Shown here one piece after another: positions 17,208 to 25,353 of a DNA stretch of 37,664 nucleotides. How positions within the stretch are numbered: position 1 is the first letter of the stretch; each line of letters opens with the position of its first letter. The notes beneath the pieces are model-generated. The model did no database searches, was not told the DNA's origin, and was given only the letters and a program-made list of their open reading frames with translations. A program made the translations under genes and the position numbers. The stretch lies in the NCBI GenBank assembly GCA_017304845.1, contig JAFKLL010000030.1:1-37664 (forward strand), written 5' to 3'. Origin of the DNA: Solirubrobacterales bacterium. Lineage in GTDB: Bacteria > Actinomycetota > Thermoleophilia > Solirubrobacterales > 70-9.

Positions 17208-19055
17208 ATGTGCGGAATCATCGGATACGTCGGCCATCGGCCGGCCGAGGCGATCCTGGTCGCCGGTTTGGAGAAACTGGAATACCGCGGGTATGACTCG
17301 GCCGGGGTGGCGATGCTGCTGCCCGGCGGGGTCGAGAAGGTGCGCGCGGTCGGCAATCTGGCCGAGTTGCGCGGCGCCTTGGAGGCCGCCGGCCTGCCCG
17401 CCGAGGGCGCGGAGGGCGGCTTCACCGGCATCGCCCACACGCGCTGGGCGACCCACGGCCGGGTCACCGTCGAGAACGCGCATCCCCACGCCGACGATTC
17501 CGGCGAGGTCCAGATCGTCCTCAACGGCATCGTCGAGAACCACGCGGACCTGCGGGCCGAGCTCGAGGCCGAGGGTCGCACCTTCAGCTCCGAGACCGAC
17601 GCCGAGGTTGTCGCCCACCTGATCGCCCGCTACTTCGACGGCGACCTGACCGAGGCGGTCCGGAAGGCCTACGCCGAGCTGCGCGGCCACTACTCGATCG
17701 TCGCCATGCATGTGGAGGCCCCCGGCGTCCTGGTCGGCGCCCGCAAGGAGACGCCGCTCGTGGTCGGGGTCGGCGAGGGCGAGAACTTCATCGCCTCCGC
17801 GATCCCGGCCTTCATGGCCCAGACCCGCACGATGGTCACGATCGAGAACGGCGAGATCGTCACCCTCACCCCGGAAGGGATCACCGTCACCGAGGCTGAC
17901 GGGACGCCCGTCGAGCGCGCCCCCGAAGAGGTCGAGGGCGACGAGGAGGCGGCCGAGAAGGGCGGCTACGACACCTTCATGATGAAGGAGATCCACGAGC
18001 AGCCCGAGGCGATCGCGGAGACCATCCTCGACCGCATGCCCCATGACGACGGGGTCGATCTCTCCGACGTGGACCTGAGCGACGAGTTCCTGGCCGGCGT
18101 CCGCCGGATCGTGATCGTCGCCTGCGGCACCAGCTACCACGCCGGCCTGGTCGGCCGTTACGCGATCGAGCGCTGGGCTCGGATCCCGGTCGAGATGGAC
18201 ATCGCCTCCGAGTTCCGCTATCGCGACCCGGTGATCGGCGAGGGCGACCTGGTGATCGGCATCACCCAGTCGGGCGAGACCGCCGACACCCTGGCCGCGA
18301 TGCGCCTGGCCCGCGAGCGCGGCGCCACGGTTCTCGCGATCACCAACATCATGGGCAGCCAGGCGACCCGGGATTCCGACGCCGTGCTCTACACCCGGGC
18401 CGGCCTCGAGATCGGCGTCGCCGCGACCAAGACCTTCGTCGCCCAGGTGGCGGCCATGTACCTGGTGGCGCTGCGTCTGGCCGAGCTGCGCGGAACCCTC
18501 GACGAGGGCGAGGTGCGCCGCCTGGTCGCCGAGATGAAGGCGATCCCGGACAAGATGGAGGCGACGATCGACTCCGAGTCCGAACGGATGTTGGAGATCG
18601 CCAAGCGGCATTACGACCAGAGCTTCTTCCTCTTCCTGGGCCGTCACATCGGCCTCCCGGTCTGCCTCGAGGGCGCGTTGAAGTTGAAGGAGGTCAGCTA
18701 CATCCCGACCGACGCCTACGCGGCCGGCGAGATGAAGCACGGCCCGATCGCCCTGCTCGACGAGTCGACCCCGGTGGTCTGCGTCGCCACCGACAGCCCG
18801 ATCCTCGACAAGGTCCTCTCCAACATGGAGGAGGTCAAGGCTCGCGGCGCCGACGTGATCGCGGTCGCGACCGAGGGCGACGACCGCGTCCCCCGGGTCT
18901 CGGAGGAGACGATCGCCGTGCCCCGCACCGACTGGGTCCTCCAGCCTCTGGTCGCGATCCTCCCCCTCCAGCTCCTCGCCTACCACGTGGCCAGACTCAA
19001 CGGCCTGAACGTGGATCAGCCCAGGAACCTGGCCAAGACCGTCACCGTCGAATAG
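17208..19055 (+). CDS. glmS: Glutamine-fructose-6-phosphate aminotransferase (isomerising)
   Basis: Makes glucosamine-6-phosphate from fructose-6-phosphate and glutamine, feeding GlmM. The 615-residue protein starts MCGIIGYVGHRPA with the N-terminal nucleophile Cys2 of class II amidotransferases, followed by LEYRGYDSAGVA and HTRWATHG. Two SIS domains follow, with CGTSYHAG, ITQSGETADTLAA, and AGEMKHGPIALLD. It ends in the expected DQPRNLAKTVTVE. There is a modest acidic insertion near residues 225-250 (PEEVEGDEEAAEKG). In related genomes acpS, nnr and alr usually follow soon after; here a repeat-bracketed gene and a lipoprotein gene intervene. Confidence 0.97.
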   Translation: MCGIIGYVGHRPAEAILVAGLEKLEYRGYDSAGVAMLLPGGVEKVRAVGNLAELRGALEAAGLPAEGAEGGFTGIAHTRWATHGRVTVENAHPHADDSGEVQIVLNGIVENHADLRAELEAEGRTFSSETDAEVVAHLIARYFDGDLTEAVRKAYAELRGHYSIVAMHVEAPGVLVGARKETPLVVGVGEGENFIASAIPAFMAQTRTMVTIENGEIVTLTPEGITVTEADGTPVERAPEEVEGDEEAAEKGGYDTFMMKEIHEQPEAIAETILDRMPHDDGVDLSDVDLSDEFLAGVRRIVIVACGTSYHAGLVGRYAIERWARIPVEMDIASEFRYRDPVIGEGDLVIGITQSGETADTLAAMRLARERGATVLAITNIMGSQATRDSDAVLYTRAGLEIGVAATKTFVAQVAAMYLVALRLAELRGTLDEGEVRRLVAEMKAIPDKMEATIDSESERMLEIAKRHYDQSFFLFLGRHIGLPVCLEGALKLKEVSYIPTDAYAAGEMKHGPIALLDESTPVVCVATDSPILDKVLSNMEEVKARGADVIAVATEGDDRVPRVSEETIAVPRTDWVLQPLVAILPLQLLAYHVARLNGLNVDQPRNLAKTVTVE

Positions 19056-19112
19056 AGCCCGCGAGATGCAGATTCGCGCCACATAGCGCACCCGATCCGC
19101 ACCTCGCGGGCT
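19056..19112 (+). repeat. Palindromic intergenic repeat, copy 2
   Basis: It starts directly after the glmS stop. Its arms AGCCCGCGAGATGC and GCACCTCGCGGGCT differ from a perfect 14-base match by one base. The core CGCCACATAGCGCACC is identical to copies 1 and 3. Orientation is forward, as in copy 1. There is one extra C after the core relative to copy 1. It lies upstream of the DUF559-type gene. Confidence 0.85.
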
Positions 19113-19173
19113 CGTTCTTCAATCGTTGCAGTCTGCGTGCCACCTGTGAGGCGATCGACGCCAGGCTGGCGGG

Positions 19174-20130
19174 GTGGACTCAGGCCGTTCAGAGGCGCTG
19201 TCGGAGACGCAGCTCGTAGAGCTTCAGGACTTCATGTCCCGGCATTGGTTCGTGGCCGGACGATCGGAGCTGATGGCTCTCGGGTTCGGTGAGCCAAGGA
19301 TCAAGAACTGGTGCCGGGGCCGGCGGCTCGTTCTCGTATTGCGCGGTGTCTATTCGTATGGGCGGGATATCGAGACTCCGGAGGCTGCCTGGCGCGCGGC
19401 GCTGGCGGCCGCCGGTCCCGGCTCGGCCTTGACCGGACGAAGCGCCTGCGAAGCATGGGGGATCACTCAGGTCAGGTCTCGGATTCCTCGTCTGATCGAA
19501 GTCGCTGTCCACGACGGTCGCGCCACGGTACGGACGGGGCTCTCACCAGCGTTCAGGCGGACCAGGGTCAGGACGGTGGCCCGCCAGTTCGAGCCCGGTG
19601 AGGTTCGCGTCAAGGATGGCCTGAGGCTGACCAGGGTGGCTCTCGCTCTGATCGATCTTGCCGTCGAGGCCTCTGAGCGCGAGCTCCGCTTCGCTTTCCT
19701 CGAGGCATGTCGCCTCGGGCTGTTCGGGCATCGTGACGTCGCCTACTGCTACCGGCGCGTCCTCGGGCGGCGCGGGGCGAAGAAGCTGCGCCCGCTGCTC
19801 TCGCTATGGGTTCCGGAGCTGAAACGGATCAGGTCGGTGCTGGAAGGGCTGTTCCTGCTGGCCTGGGTCGAACGGGGATTCGATCGGCCGAAGGTGAACG
19901 AGAAAGTCCACGGATACGAGGTCGACGCCTACTGGCCCGATCACGGATTCGTCCTCGAGCTGGATGGCGCGGGCTTCCACAGCGACCCGATGGCGCGCTC
20001 GGCCGATCTCGCCAAACAGCGGCATCTCGAGTCCAAGGGACTACGTGTGAGGCGCCTCGGCTACCAGCAGGTCGCACCCGACCCGGCCGCCGCAGTCGAT
20101 CGCATAGCCCGAGAGCTAGGCCTGGTCTAA
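19174..20130 (+). CDS. DUF559/AbiEi-antitoxin-domain protein (predicted PD-(D/E)XK nuclease)
   Basis: A 318-residue protein with two parts. The N-terminal ~80 residues resemble the winged-helix AbiEi antitoxin domain (GRSELMALGFGEPRIKNWCRGRRLVLVLRGVYSYG). The C-terminal part resembles DUF559, a Vsr-like PD-(D/E)XK nuclease fold: Asp251 in YEVDAYW, Glu262 and Asp264 in VLELDG, and His269. No toxin partner (AbiEii) is adjacent. The start is GTG; no good Shine-Dalgarno is seen and CAGGCT lies six bases upstream. Codon use looks less strictly GC-optimised than in flanking genes (more TCG, GGA and TTC/CTC mixtures), which is only an impression. Palindromic repeats in opposite orientation flank the gene. 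Target and role are unknown. Confidence 0.75.
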   Translation: MDSGRSEALSETQLVELQDFMSRHWFVAGRSELMALGFGEPRIKNWCRGRRLVLVLRGVYSYGRDIETPEAAWRAALAAAGPGSALTGRSACEAWGITQVRSRIPRLIEVAVHDGRATVRTGLSPAFRRTRVRTVARQFEPGEVRVKDGLRLTRVALALIDLAVEASERELRFAFLEACRLGLFGHRDVAYCYRRVLGRRGAKKLRPLLSLWVPELKRIRSVLEGLFLLAWVERGFDRPKVNEKVHGYEVDAYWPDHGFVLELDGAGFHSDPMARSADLAKQRHLESKGLRVRRLGYQQVAPDPAAAVDRIARELGLV

Positions 20131-20140
20131 GAAGCCTCCA

Positions 20141-20195
20141 GGGCGCGAGATGTAGATTCGGTGCGCTATGTGGCGTCAAAGTGCATCTCGCGGGC
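20141..20195 (-). repeat. Palindromic intergenic repeat, copy 3 (inverted)
   Basis: On the plus strand the arms read GGGCGCGAGATG and CATCTCGCGGGC, and the core GGTGCGCTATGTGGCG is the reverse complement of the core in copies 1 and 2. It begins 11 bases after the DUF559-type gene. With copy 2 it brackets that gene as an inverted pair about 1.1 kb apart. Confidence 0.85.
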
Positions 20196-20233
20196 TCCTG
20201 CGGGGATCGCAAGGACTTCGCAAGGCCCGCCGG

Positions 20234-20239
20234 TAGGAT
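20234..20239 (+). promoter_or_regulatory. Predicted -10 element for a leaderless lipoprotein transcript
   Basis: TAGGAT ends seven bases before the ATG at 20247. No Shine-Dalgarno sequence occurs between them. No good -35 hexamer is apparent 16-18 bases upstream. Confidence 0.45.
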
Positions 20240-20246
20240 CCGGGCC

Positions 20247-21848
20247 ATGCCCAGTCAATTCAAGAGATTCACAATCCCCTCCGTCCTCGCCACCGGGCTC
20301 GCGGCCTTCGCCCTGAGCGCCTGCGGTGGCGGCTCTGACGACTCGTCAGTCTCGGAGCTCGCCAAGTACGCCCCGGCTGACACCCCGGTCTTCGTCGAGG
20401 GCGCCGTCCAGCCCGACAGCGACGTCGCCGCCAACATCGATTCGATCACCGAGAAGCTCGTCGGCGCCAACCTCGGCGACCTGATCAAGGACGGCATCAG
20501 CACGTCCGGTGGTTCCGAGATCGACTTCGACGCCGACATCAAGCCGTGGCTCGGCGACAACGCCGCCGCCTTCGTCGACTTCGATCCGTCGACCCTCGCC
20601 TCCGACGTGGTGCCGGACAACTCCGGGATCACGAGCTTCGACCCGTCCGAGGACGAGGACAAGTTCGGCGTCATCATCCAGACCTCCGACACCGACGCCG
20701 CGCAGTCGTTCATCGACAAGCAGGCCGAGGACGAGGGCGGATCCAAGGATGGCGAGTACGAGGGCTTCTCGTACAAGATCACCAGCGACGGCTCGGCCGT
20801 CGGCATCGTCGACGACAATGTGGTCGCCGGTTCCTCCGAAGCCGAGTTCAAGGCCGCGGTCGACGCCTCCAAGGGCGACAACCTGGCCGACGCCAAGGCG
20901 TTCTCCGACGTCGCCGATCACGCCGCTGACGGGGCCCTCGCGACCGTCTTCACCTCGAACGACCCGTACCTCGAGTCCGTCAAGGAGCAGGGCTACGACT
21001 TCAGCGGCCTGCTCTCCGCCCTCGGCTACCAGCTCGAGGACACCGGCAGCATCGCCAGCCTCGTGCCCGAGTCGAACGAGATCTCGGTCCAGGGCTACTC
21101 GAACGCCGGCTCGGATCTCCAGAGCGGCGATCCGTCGGGCGTGATCAAGACCTTCCCGGCCGACTCGATCTTCGCCACCGGCTCCGGTGACGTCGGCGGC
21201 AACGCCACCAAGATCCTCGACGCCCTCAACCAGGAAGGCATCCCCGGGGTCCTCAAGCCCGGTGACATCGACCAGATGATCAACGAGTCCTCCGGCCAGA
21301 TCGACATCAAGGGCATCGTCGAGTCCCTCGAGACCGTGGCGTTCTTCGTCAACGGCAACTCGGAGCGGACCATCGGCGGCGCGCTCGTCGCGACCAGCTC
21401 GGACATCAAGCCGATCGAGAGCTCGCTGCGCGGCATCTCGTCGCTGATCTCGCTGGCCGGTGACGCCAGCGTCCGCCCGCTGCCCGGCGGAGTCGCCGGC
21501 TTCCGCGTGTCCACCAGGGAGCTGCCCGGCCGCCCGGTCGTGGTCGGCGTCAAGGGTGACCGGATGGTCATCGGCATCGGCATGAAGGCCTCCCTGACCG
21601 CGCTGACCGGACAGGGCCCGACCCTGGCCGACTCCGACGCCTACAAGGCCGCCGACGCGTCGATCTCCGGCGAGGGGCTCGACATGTTCGCCGACCCGGC
21701 CAACATCGCCAAGCTGGTGGTCAACGCCGGCGCCGGCGACCCGGATGCCCAGCAGATCGCGGACGTCATCAAGAAGTTCGCCTACGTGGCGGCCGGCTCG
21801 GGCGACGAGGACAAGTCGTTCGAGTTCAACCTCGGCCTCCAGGAGTAG
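20247..21848 (+). CDS. DUF3352-type lipoprotein of unknown function
   Basis: A 533-residue exported lipoprotein. The signal peptide ends in the lipobox LSAC with Cys26, followed by a Gly/Ser/Asp-rich linker (GGGSDDSSVS). The mature part is acidic and resembles the DUF3352 family: a repeated alternation of APADTPVFVEG, DIKPWLGDNAAAFVDF, VGIVDDNVVAGSS and later PVVVGVKGDRMVIGIG, i.e. several similar alpha/beta modules. I recognise no catalytic motif. The frame is open upstream of the ATG but overlaps the DUF559 gene in another phase and is not protein-like. It lies between glmS and acpS, genes usually close together in Actinobacteria, so this segment is probably lineage-specific. Confidence 0.75.
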   Translation: MPSQFKRFTIPSVLATGLAAFALSACGGGSDDSSVSELAKYAPADTPVFVEGAVQPDSDVAANIDSITEKLVGANLGDLIKDGISTSGGSEIDFDADIKPWLGDNAAAFVDFDPSTLASDVVPDNSGITSFDPSEDEDKFGVIIQTSDTDAAQSFIDKQAEDEGGSKDGEYEGFSYKITSDGSAVGIVDDNVVAGSSEAEFKAAVDASKGDNLADAKAFSDVADHAADGALATVFTSNDPYLESVKEQGYDFSGLLSALGYQLEDTGSIASLVPESNEISVQGYSNAGSDLQSGDPSGVIKTFPADSIFATGSGDVGGNATKILDALNQEGIPGVLKPGDIDQMINESSGQIDIKGIVESLETVAFFVNGNSERTIGGALVATSSDIKPIESSLRGISSLISLAGDASVRPLPGGVAGFRVSTRELPGRPVVVGVKGDRMVIGIGMKASLTALTGQGPTLADSDAYKAADASISGEGLDMFADPANIAKLVVNAGAGDPDAQQIADVIKKFAYVAAGSGDEDKSFEFNLGLQE

Positions 21849-21864
21849 CGGGAGGCGAGACGAG

Positions 21865-22239
21865 ATGACGGCCGGGGTGGGGATGGATCTGATCGAGGTC
21901 GCCCGTGTGGAACGGGCCCTCGATCGCCATCCCCGCCTCGCCGACCGCCTCTTCACCGAGGCGGAGCTTCGGTACTCATCCGAGCGAGGACGCCCGGGCC
22001 GCCATCTGGCGGCCCGCTTCGCTGCAAAGGAGGCGGTGGTGAAGGCCCTCGGCCTCGGCCCCGGCACCAGGCTCCGTGAGATCGAGGTGGTGCCCGGCAC
22101 CGACGCGGACCCGGCGCCGAGCATCAGGCTTCACGGCGAGGCCCTCGACGAGGCCGAGAGCCGCGGCCTCGGGGTGAAGGTGAGCCTCACCCACGCCCGC
22201 GAGATGGCCGGCGCCGTCGCGATCGCGGAGGCGGTCTGA
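21865..22239 (+). CDS. acpS: Holo-[acyl-carrier-protein] synthase
   Basis: Transfers 4'-phosphopantetheine from CoA to acyl carrier protein. The 124-residue protein has the family N-terminus GVGMDLIEVARVERAL with Mg-binding Asp8, the FTEAELRYSS motif, AARFAAKEAVVKALGLG with the second acidic ligand, and the SLTHAREMAGAVAI end. ATG at 21865 is supported by GGAGG nine bases upstream. The stop overlaps the nnr start by one base (TGATG), so the two are coupled. Confidence 0.94.
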   Translation: MTAGVGMDLIEVARVERALDRHPRLADRLFTEAELRYSSERGRPGRHLAARFAAKEAVVKALGLGPGTRLREIEVVPGTDADPAPSIRLHGEALDEAESRGLGVKVSLTHAREMAGAVAIAEAV

Positions 22240-23750
22240 TGGAGCCCTGGCTCGACCCCGTCTACGACGCCGCCGAGATGGCGGCCGCGGACCGCTGGGC
22301 GATCGAGCAGGCGGGCATTCCCTCGCTGGAGTTGATGGAGCCCGCCGGGCGCGGCCTCGCCCGGGCCGCCGCCGACCTGGCCGCGGGCGGGCCGATCACG
22401 GTCGTCTGCGGCAAGGGCAACAACGGCGGTGACGGGCTCGTCGCCGCTCGGCACCTGCTCGAGTCGGGCTTCCGGGTCCGGGTCGTCCTGCTCTGGCCGG
22501 GCGACGAACTGAGCCCGGACGCGCAGGCCAACCTGAAGCTGCTGCCCGAGGACGCGAGCCAGCTGGCGCCGGAGCTCTCCTCCTCGGCCCTGGAAGGGAT
22601 CGTGATCGACGCGATGCTGGGCACCGGCTTCGCCGGGGAGCCCCGCGACCCGGTCAAGGGCGCGATCGAGGCGATCAACGCCTCCGACCTCCCGGTCGTG
22701 GCCTGCGACGTGCCCTCCGGGGTCGACGCGTCGACCGGGGAGGCTTCCGGGGCCGCGATCGAGACGACCCGCACCGTGACCTTCCACGGCCGCAAGCTCG
22801 GCCACCTGATCGCGCCCGGAAAACACCTCTGCGGCGAGGTCGAGGTGGTGCCGATCGGGATCCCCGAGGAGGCTCCTTCGCCCAAGGCGGGGGCCGTGAT
22901 CGGGCCGGGCGTCCTCTCGCTGCTGCCCCGGCGCGAGTCGGCCTCGAACAAGTTCACCTCCGGCCGGGTCTCGATCGTCGGCGGGTCGCCCGGGCTGACC
23001 GGAGCGGTCTGCCTCGCGGCCGAGGCATCGATCCGGGCCGGCGCGGGATACGCGACCGCGGCCGTCCCGGGCGGCCTGGAGGACATCTTCGAGGCGAAGC
23101 TGACCGAGGTGATGACCAAGGGGATCGGCGAAGGCCGGACCTTCGGCTCGGATCAGCCGCAGGAGGTGCTCTCCCACCTCGAAGGAGCGGCCGCCGTGGT
23201 GCTCGGCTCAGGGATCGGTCGCACCAAGGGCGCCGGCGCCCTGGCCCGGGAGCTGGCCGCCGCCGTGACGGCGCCGCTGGTCATCGACGCCGACGGGCTC
23301 GGCGCGATCGCCAACGACCCGTCCTCGCTCAACTTCCGTTACGGCAAGACGGTGATCACCCCGCATGTCGGGGAGGCCGGGCGCCTGCTCGGCAAGAGCT
23401 CGTCAGAGGTCCAGGCCCACCGGCTGGCCTCGGCTCGCGAGCTGGTCAGCCGCACGCGCGCCGTTGTCGTGCTCAAGGGCGACGACACGATCGTCACCGA
23501 CGGGACCCGGGTCGCGATCAACACGATGCCGGCCCCGGCGCTGGCCACCGCCGGCACGGGCGACGTGCTCGCCGGAGTGGTGGGGGCCTTTCTCGCCCGG
23601 GGGCTAGATTCGTTCGAGGCGGCCGCCGCCGCGGTCTTCGCCCACGCCGTCGCCGGACACATCGCCGGCAGCGAGGTCGGCAACCCGGACGGGGTGATCG
23701 CCTCCGACGTGATCAGGGCGATCCCGCGAGCCATGGCCCCGATGGAATAA
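22239..23750 (+). CDS. nnr: Bifunctional NAD(P)HX epimerase/dehydratase
   Basis: Repairs hydrated NADH and NADPH. The 503-residue protein has the N-terminal YjeF_N epimerase domain, with GKGNNGGDGLVAARHL at about 58-73 and DVPSGVDASTG. The C-terminal ribokinase-like ADP/ATP-dependent dehydratase domain starts near residue 230; its landmarks are GSPGLTGAVCLAAEASIRAGAGY, VIDADGL, ITPHVGEAGRLL and the anion-hole motif GTGD at 439-442. It sits between acpS and the CBS/alr pair, the usual actinobacterial neighbourhood. Confidence 0.95.
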   Translation: MEPWLDPVYDAAEMAAADRWAIEQAGIPSLELMEPAGRGLARAAADLAAGGPITVVCGKGNNGGDGLVAARHLLESGFRVRVVLLWPGDELSPDAQANLKLLPEDASQLAPELSSSALEGIVIDAMLGTGFAGEPRDPVKGAIEAINASDLPVVACDVPSGVDASTGEASGAAIETTRTVTFHGRKLGHLIAPGKHLCGEVEVVPIGIPEEAPSPKAGAVIGPGVLSLLPRRESASNKFTSGRVSIVGGSPGLTGAVCLAAEASIRAGAGYATAAVPGGLEDIFEAKLTEVMTKGIGEGRTFGSDQPQEVLSHLEGAAAVVLGSGIGRTKGAGALARELAAAVTAPLVIDADGLGAIANDPSSLNFRYGKTVITPHVGEAGRLLGKSSSEVQAHRLASARELVSRTRAVVVLKGDDTIVTDGTRVAINTMPAPALATAGTGDVLAGVVGAFLARGLDSFEAAAAAVFAHAVAGHIAGSEVGNPDGVIASDVIRAIPRAMAPME

Positions 23751-23753
23751 TCT
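23748..23753 (+). promoter_or_regulatory. Possible -10 element before the CBS-domain gene
   Basis: TAATCT overlaps the nnr stop codon (TAA at 23748-23750) and ends seven bases before the ATG at 23761. The spacing suits leaderless transcription. Coupling by read-through from nnr is also possible. Confidence 0.35.
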
Positions 23754-23760
23754 GCCGCCG

Positions 23761-24222
23761 ATGCCGACCGTCGCCGAAATCATGGACCGTGAGCCTGCCA
23801 CCGTCTCGCCGGACGATGACGTCCGCAAGGTGATCGAGGTTCTCCAGACCCACGACCTGCCCGGTGTGCCGGTGGTCGACGAGACCCGCAAGGTGGTCGG
23901 CATCGTCACCGAGTCCGATCTCGTCATCTCCGACGAGGAGGAGGACTTCCACCTTCCGCACTACGTGAACATCATGGGCGGGATCGTCTTCCTCGAGTCG
24001 ACCAAGCACTGGGAAGAGCGCGCGAAGAAGGCATTCGCCTCGACCGCGGCCGACATGATGTCCTCCGACCCGATCACGGTCGGCCCCGACGAACCGGCCG
24101 AGCACGCCGGTCGCCTGATCTCCGAGAAGAAGCACAATCGCCTGCCCGTAGTCGACGATGAGGGCCGACTGGTTGGCGTTGTCACCCGAGTCGACGTCCT
24201 GGCTGCCCTCACGGGCGCCTGA
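23761..24222 (+). CDS. Tandem CBS-domain protein
   Basis: A 153-residue cytosolic protein made of two CBS domains. The first (about 1-62) contains VAEIMDREPATVSPDDDVRKVIEVLQTHDLPGVPVVDETRKVVGIVTESDLV. The second (about 93-153) contains AADMMSSDPITVGPDEPAEHAGRLI, then KHNRLPVVDDEGRLVGVVTRVDVL, quoted here in parts. Such Bateman modules bind adenine nucleotides and act as energy sensors; the partner is unknown. Its stop overlaps the alr start by one base, suggesting co-translation with alanine racemase. Confidence 0.88.
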   Translation: MPTVAEIMDREPATVSPDDDVRKVIEVLQTHDLPGVPVVDETRKVVGIVTESDLVISDEEEDFHLPHYVNIMGGIVFLESTKHWEERAKKAFASTAADMMSSDPITVGPDEPAEHAGRLISEKKHNRLPVVDDEGRLVGVVTRVDVLAALTGA

Positions 24223-25349
24223 TGTACGAGCGGGCAGAGGCCCGGATCGATCTCGCCGCACTGCGGCACAACGTCCGTGAGCTGAAGTCCCGTCTCGCCG
24301 AGGACGTCGAACTCTGCCCCGTCCTCAAGGCCGACGCCTACGGCCACGGCGCCCTCCACTGCGTGGGCGCGGTGGCGGAGGCCGGAGCCGACCGGATCGC
24401 GGTCGCCACCGCGAAGGAGGCCGTGCTGGTCCGCAGCGTCGCCCCGGATATCCCGCTCCTGGTGGTCGGCGCCCTGGCGCCCGGCGAGATCGAGATGGCG
24501 ATCTCGGCCGGCGCCGACGTCGCCGCCTGGGACCCGGGCTTCATCGCCACCCTTGCCGAGCAGGCCCAGGCCGCCGGCCTGGTGGTCGGCGTCCACGTCA
24601 AGTACGACACCGGCATGGGCCGGCTCGGCACGCCCGACCCGGAGCAGGTCCTGGAACTGGCCCGGACCGCCGCGACGCATCCCAACCTGAGGCTGGCCGC
24701 GATCTGGACCCACTTCGCCACCGCCGACGAGGAGGACACCTCTTTCCGCGACCTCCAGCGCGACCGCCTGGCCGAGTTGGGCGAGCGGGCCCGGCGCGAG
24801 TTCCCGGAGGTCAAGCTCCACGCCGCCAACAGCGCCGCCCTGATCGGCGACGAGGCCTGCCATTTCGACCTGGTCCGGCCCGGCGTCGCGATCTACGGCA
24901 TGGACCCGTTCGGCAACGACCCGGCCGACCACAACCTGCGGCCGGTCCTCTCGTTCCACTCCTGGGTCGCCTCCGTCCGCGACTTCGAGCCCGGGATGAG
25001 CGCCGGCTACGGCCGGACCTGGCAGGCCGAGGCCCCGACCCGGGTCGCGGCGGTCCCGGTCGGGTACGGAGACGGGGTCAGGCGCGGGCTCTCGAACCGG
25101 GGCGAGGTGCTGATCGGCGGCCGCCGCTACCCGATCAGCGGCACCGTCTCGATGGACAACATCACGGTCGATCTCGGCCCCGATTCCACGGTGCGGGTCG
25201 GTGACGAGGTGACGCTGATCGGCAGTCAGGGCGAGGAAGCGATCCTGGCCGAGCAGGTGGCGATCCCGCTCGACACGATCAATTACGAGGTGACCTGCGG
25301 CATCTCCCCGCGGGTTCCGCGAGTGGGCCTGGGCGCCCAGGCGGGCTGA
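24222..25349 (+). CDS. alr: Alanine racemase
   Basis: A PLP enzyme that makes D-alanine for peptidoglycan. The 375-residue length is standard. The PLP lysine Lys36 lies in PVLKADAYGHGA. The substrate-side tyrosine lies in SAGYGRTW, and the C-terminal domain has VPVGYGDGVRRGLSNRG, then PISGTVSMDNITVDLG. The protein ends with the expected NYEVTCGISPRVPR. It overlaps the CBS-domain gene by one base and is followed four bases later by the nucleotidyltransferase gene. Confidence 0.96.
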   Translation: MYERAEARIDLAALRHNVRELKSRLAEDVELCPVLKADAYGHGALHCVGAVAEAGADRIAVATAKEAVLVRSVAPDIPLLVVGALAPGEIEMAISAGADVAAWDPGFIATLAEQAQAAGLVVGVHVKYDTGMGRLGTPDPEQVLELARTAATHPNLRLAAIWTHFATADEEDTSFRDLQRDRLAELGERARREFPEVKLHAANSAALIGDEACHFDLVRPGVAIYGMDPFGNDPADHNLRPVLSFHSWVASVRDFEPGMSAGYGRTWQAEAPTRVAAVPVGYGDGVRRGLSNRGEVLIGGRRYPISGTVSMDNITVDLGPDSTVRVGDEVTLIGSQGEEAILAEQVAIPLDTINYEVTCGISPRVPRVGLGAQAG

Positions 25350-25353
25350 GCCC

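Noticed and set aside
17199..19091. Very long minus-strand open frame opposite glmS, with similar ones opposite guaA, kup, alr and ctaD
   Set aside because: These are antisense shadows caused by high GC third positions; the translations are Asp/Gly/His/Arg-rich with no domain patterns, while the plus strand encodes clear enzymes.
19056..19112. Treating the palindromic repeats simply as terminators
   Set aside because: They have no U-tracts, the core is asymmetric and identical among copies, and one copy is inverted relative to transcription.
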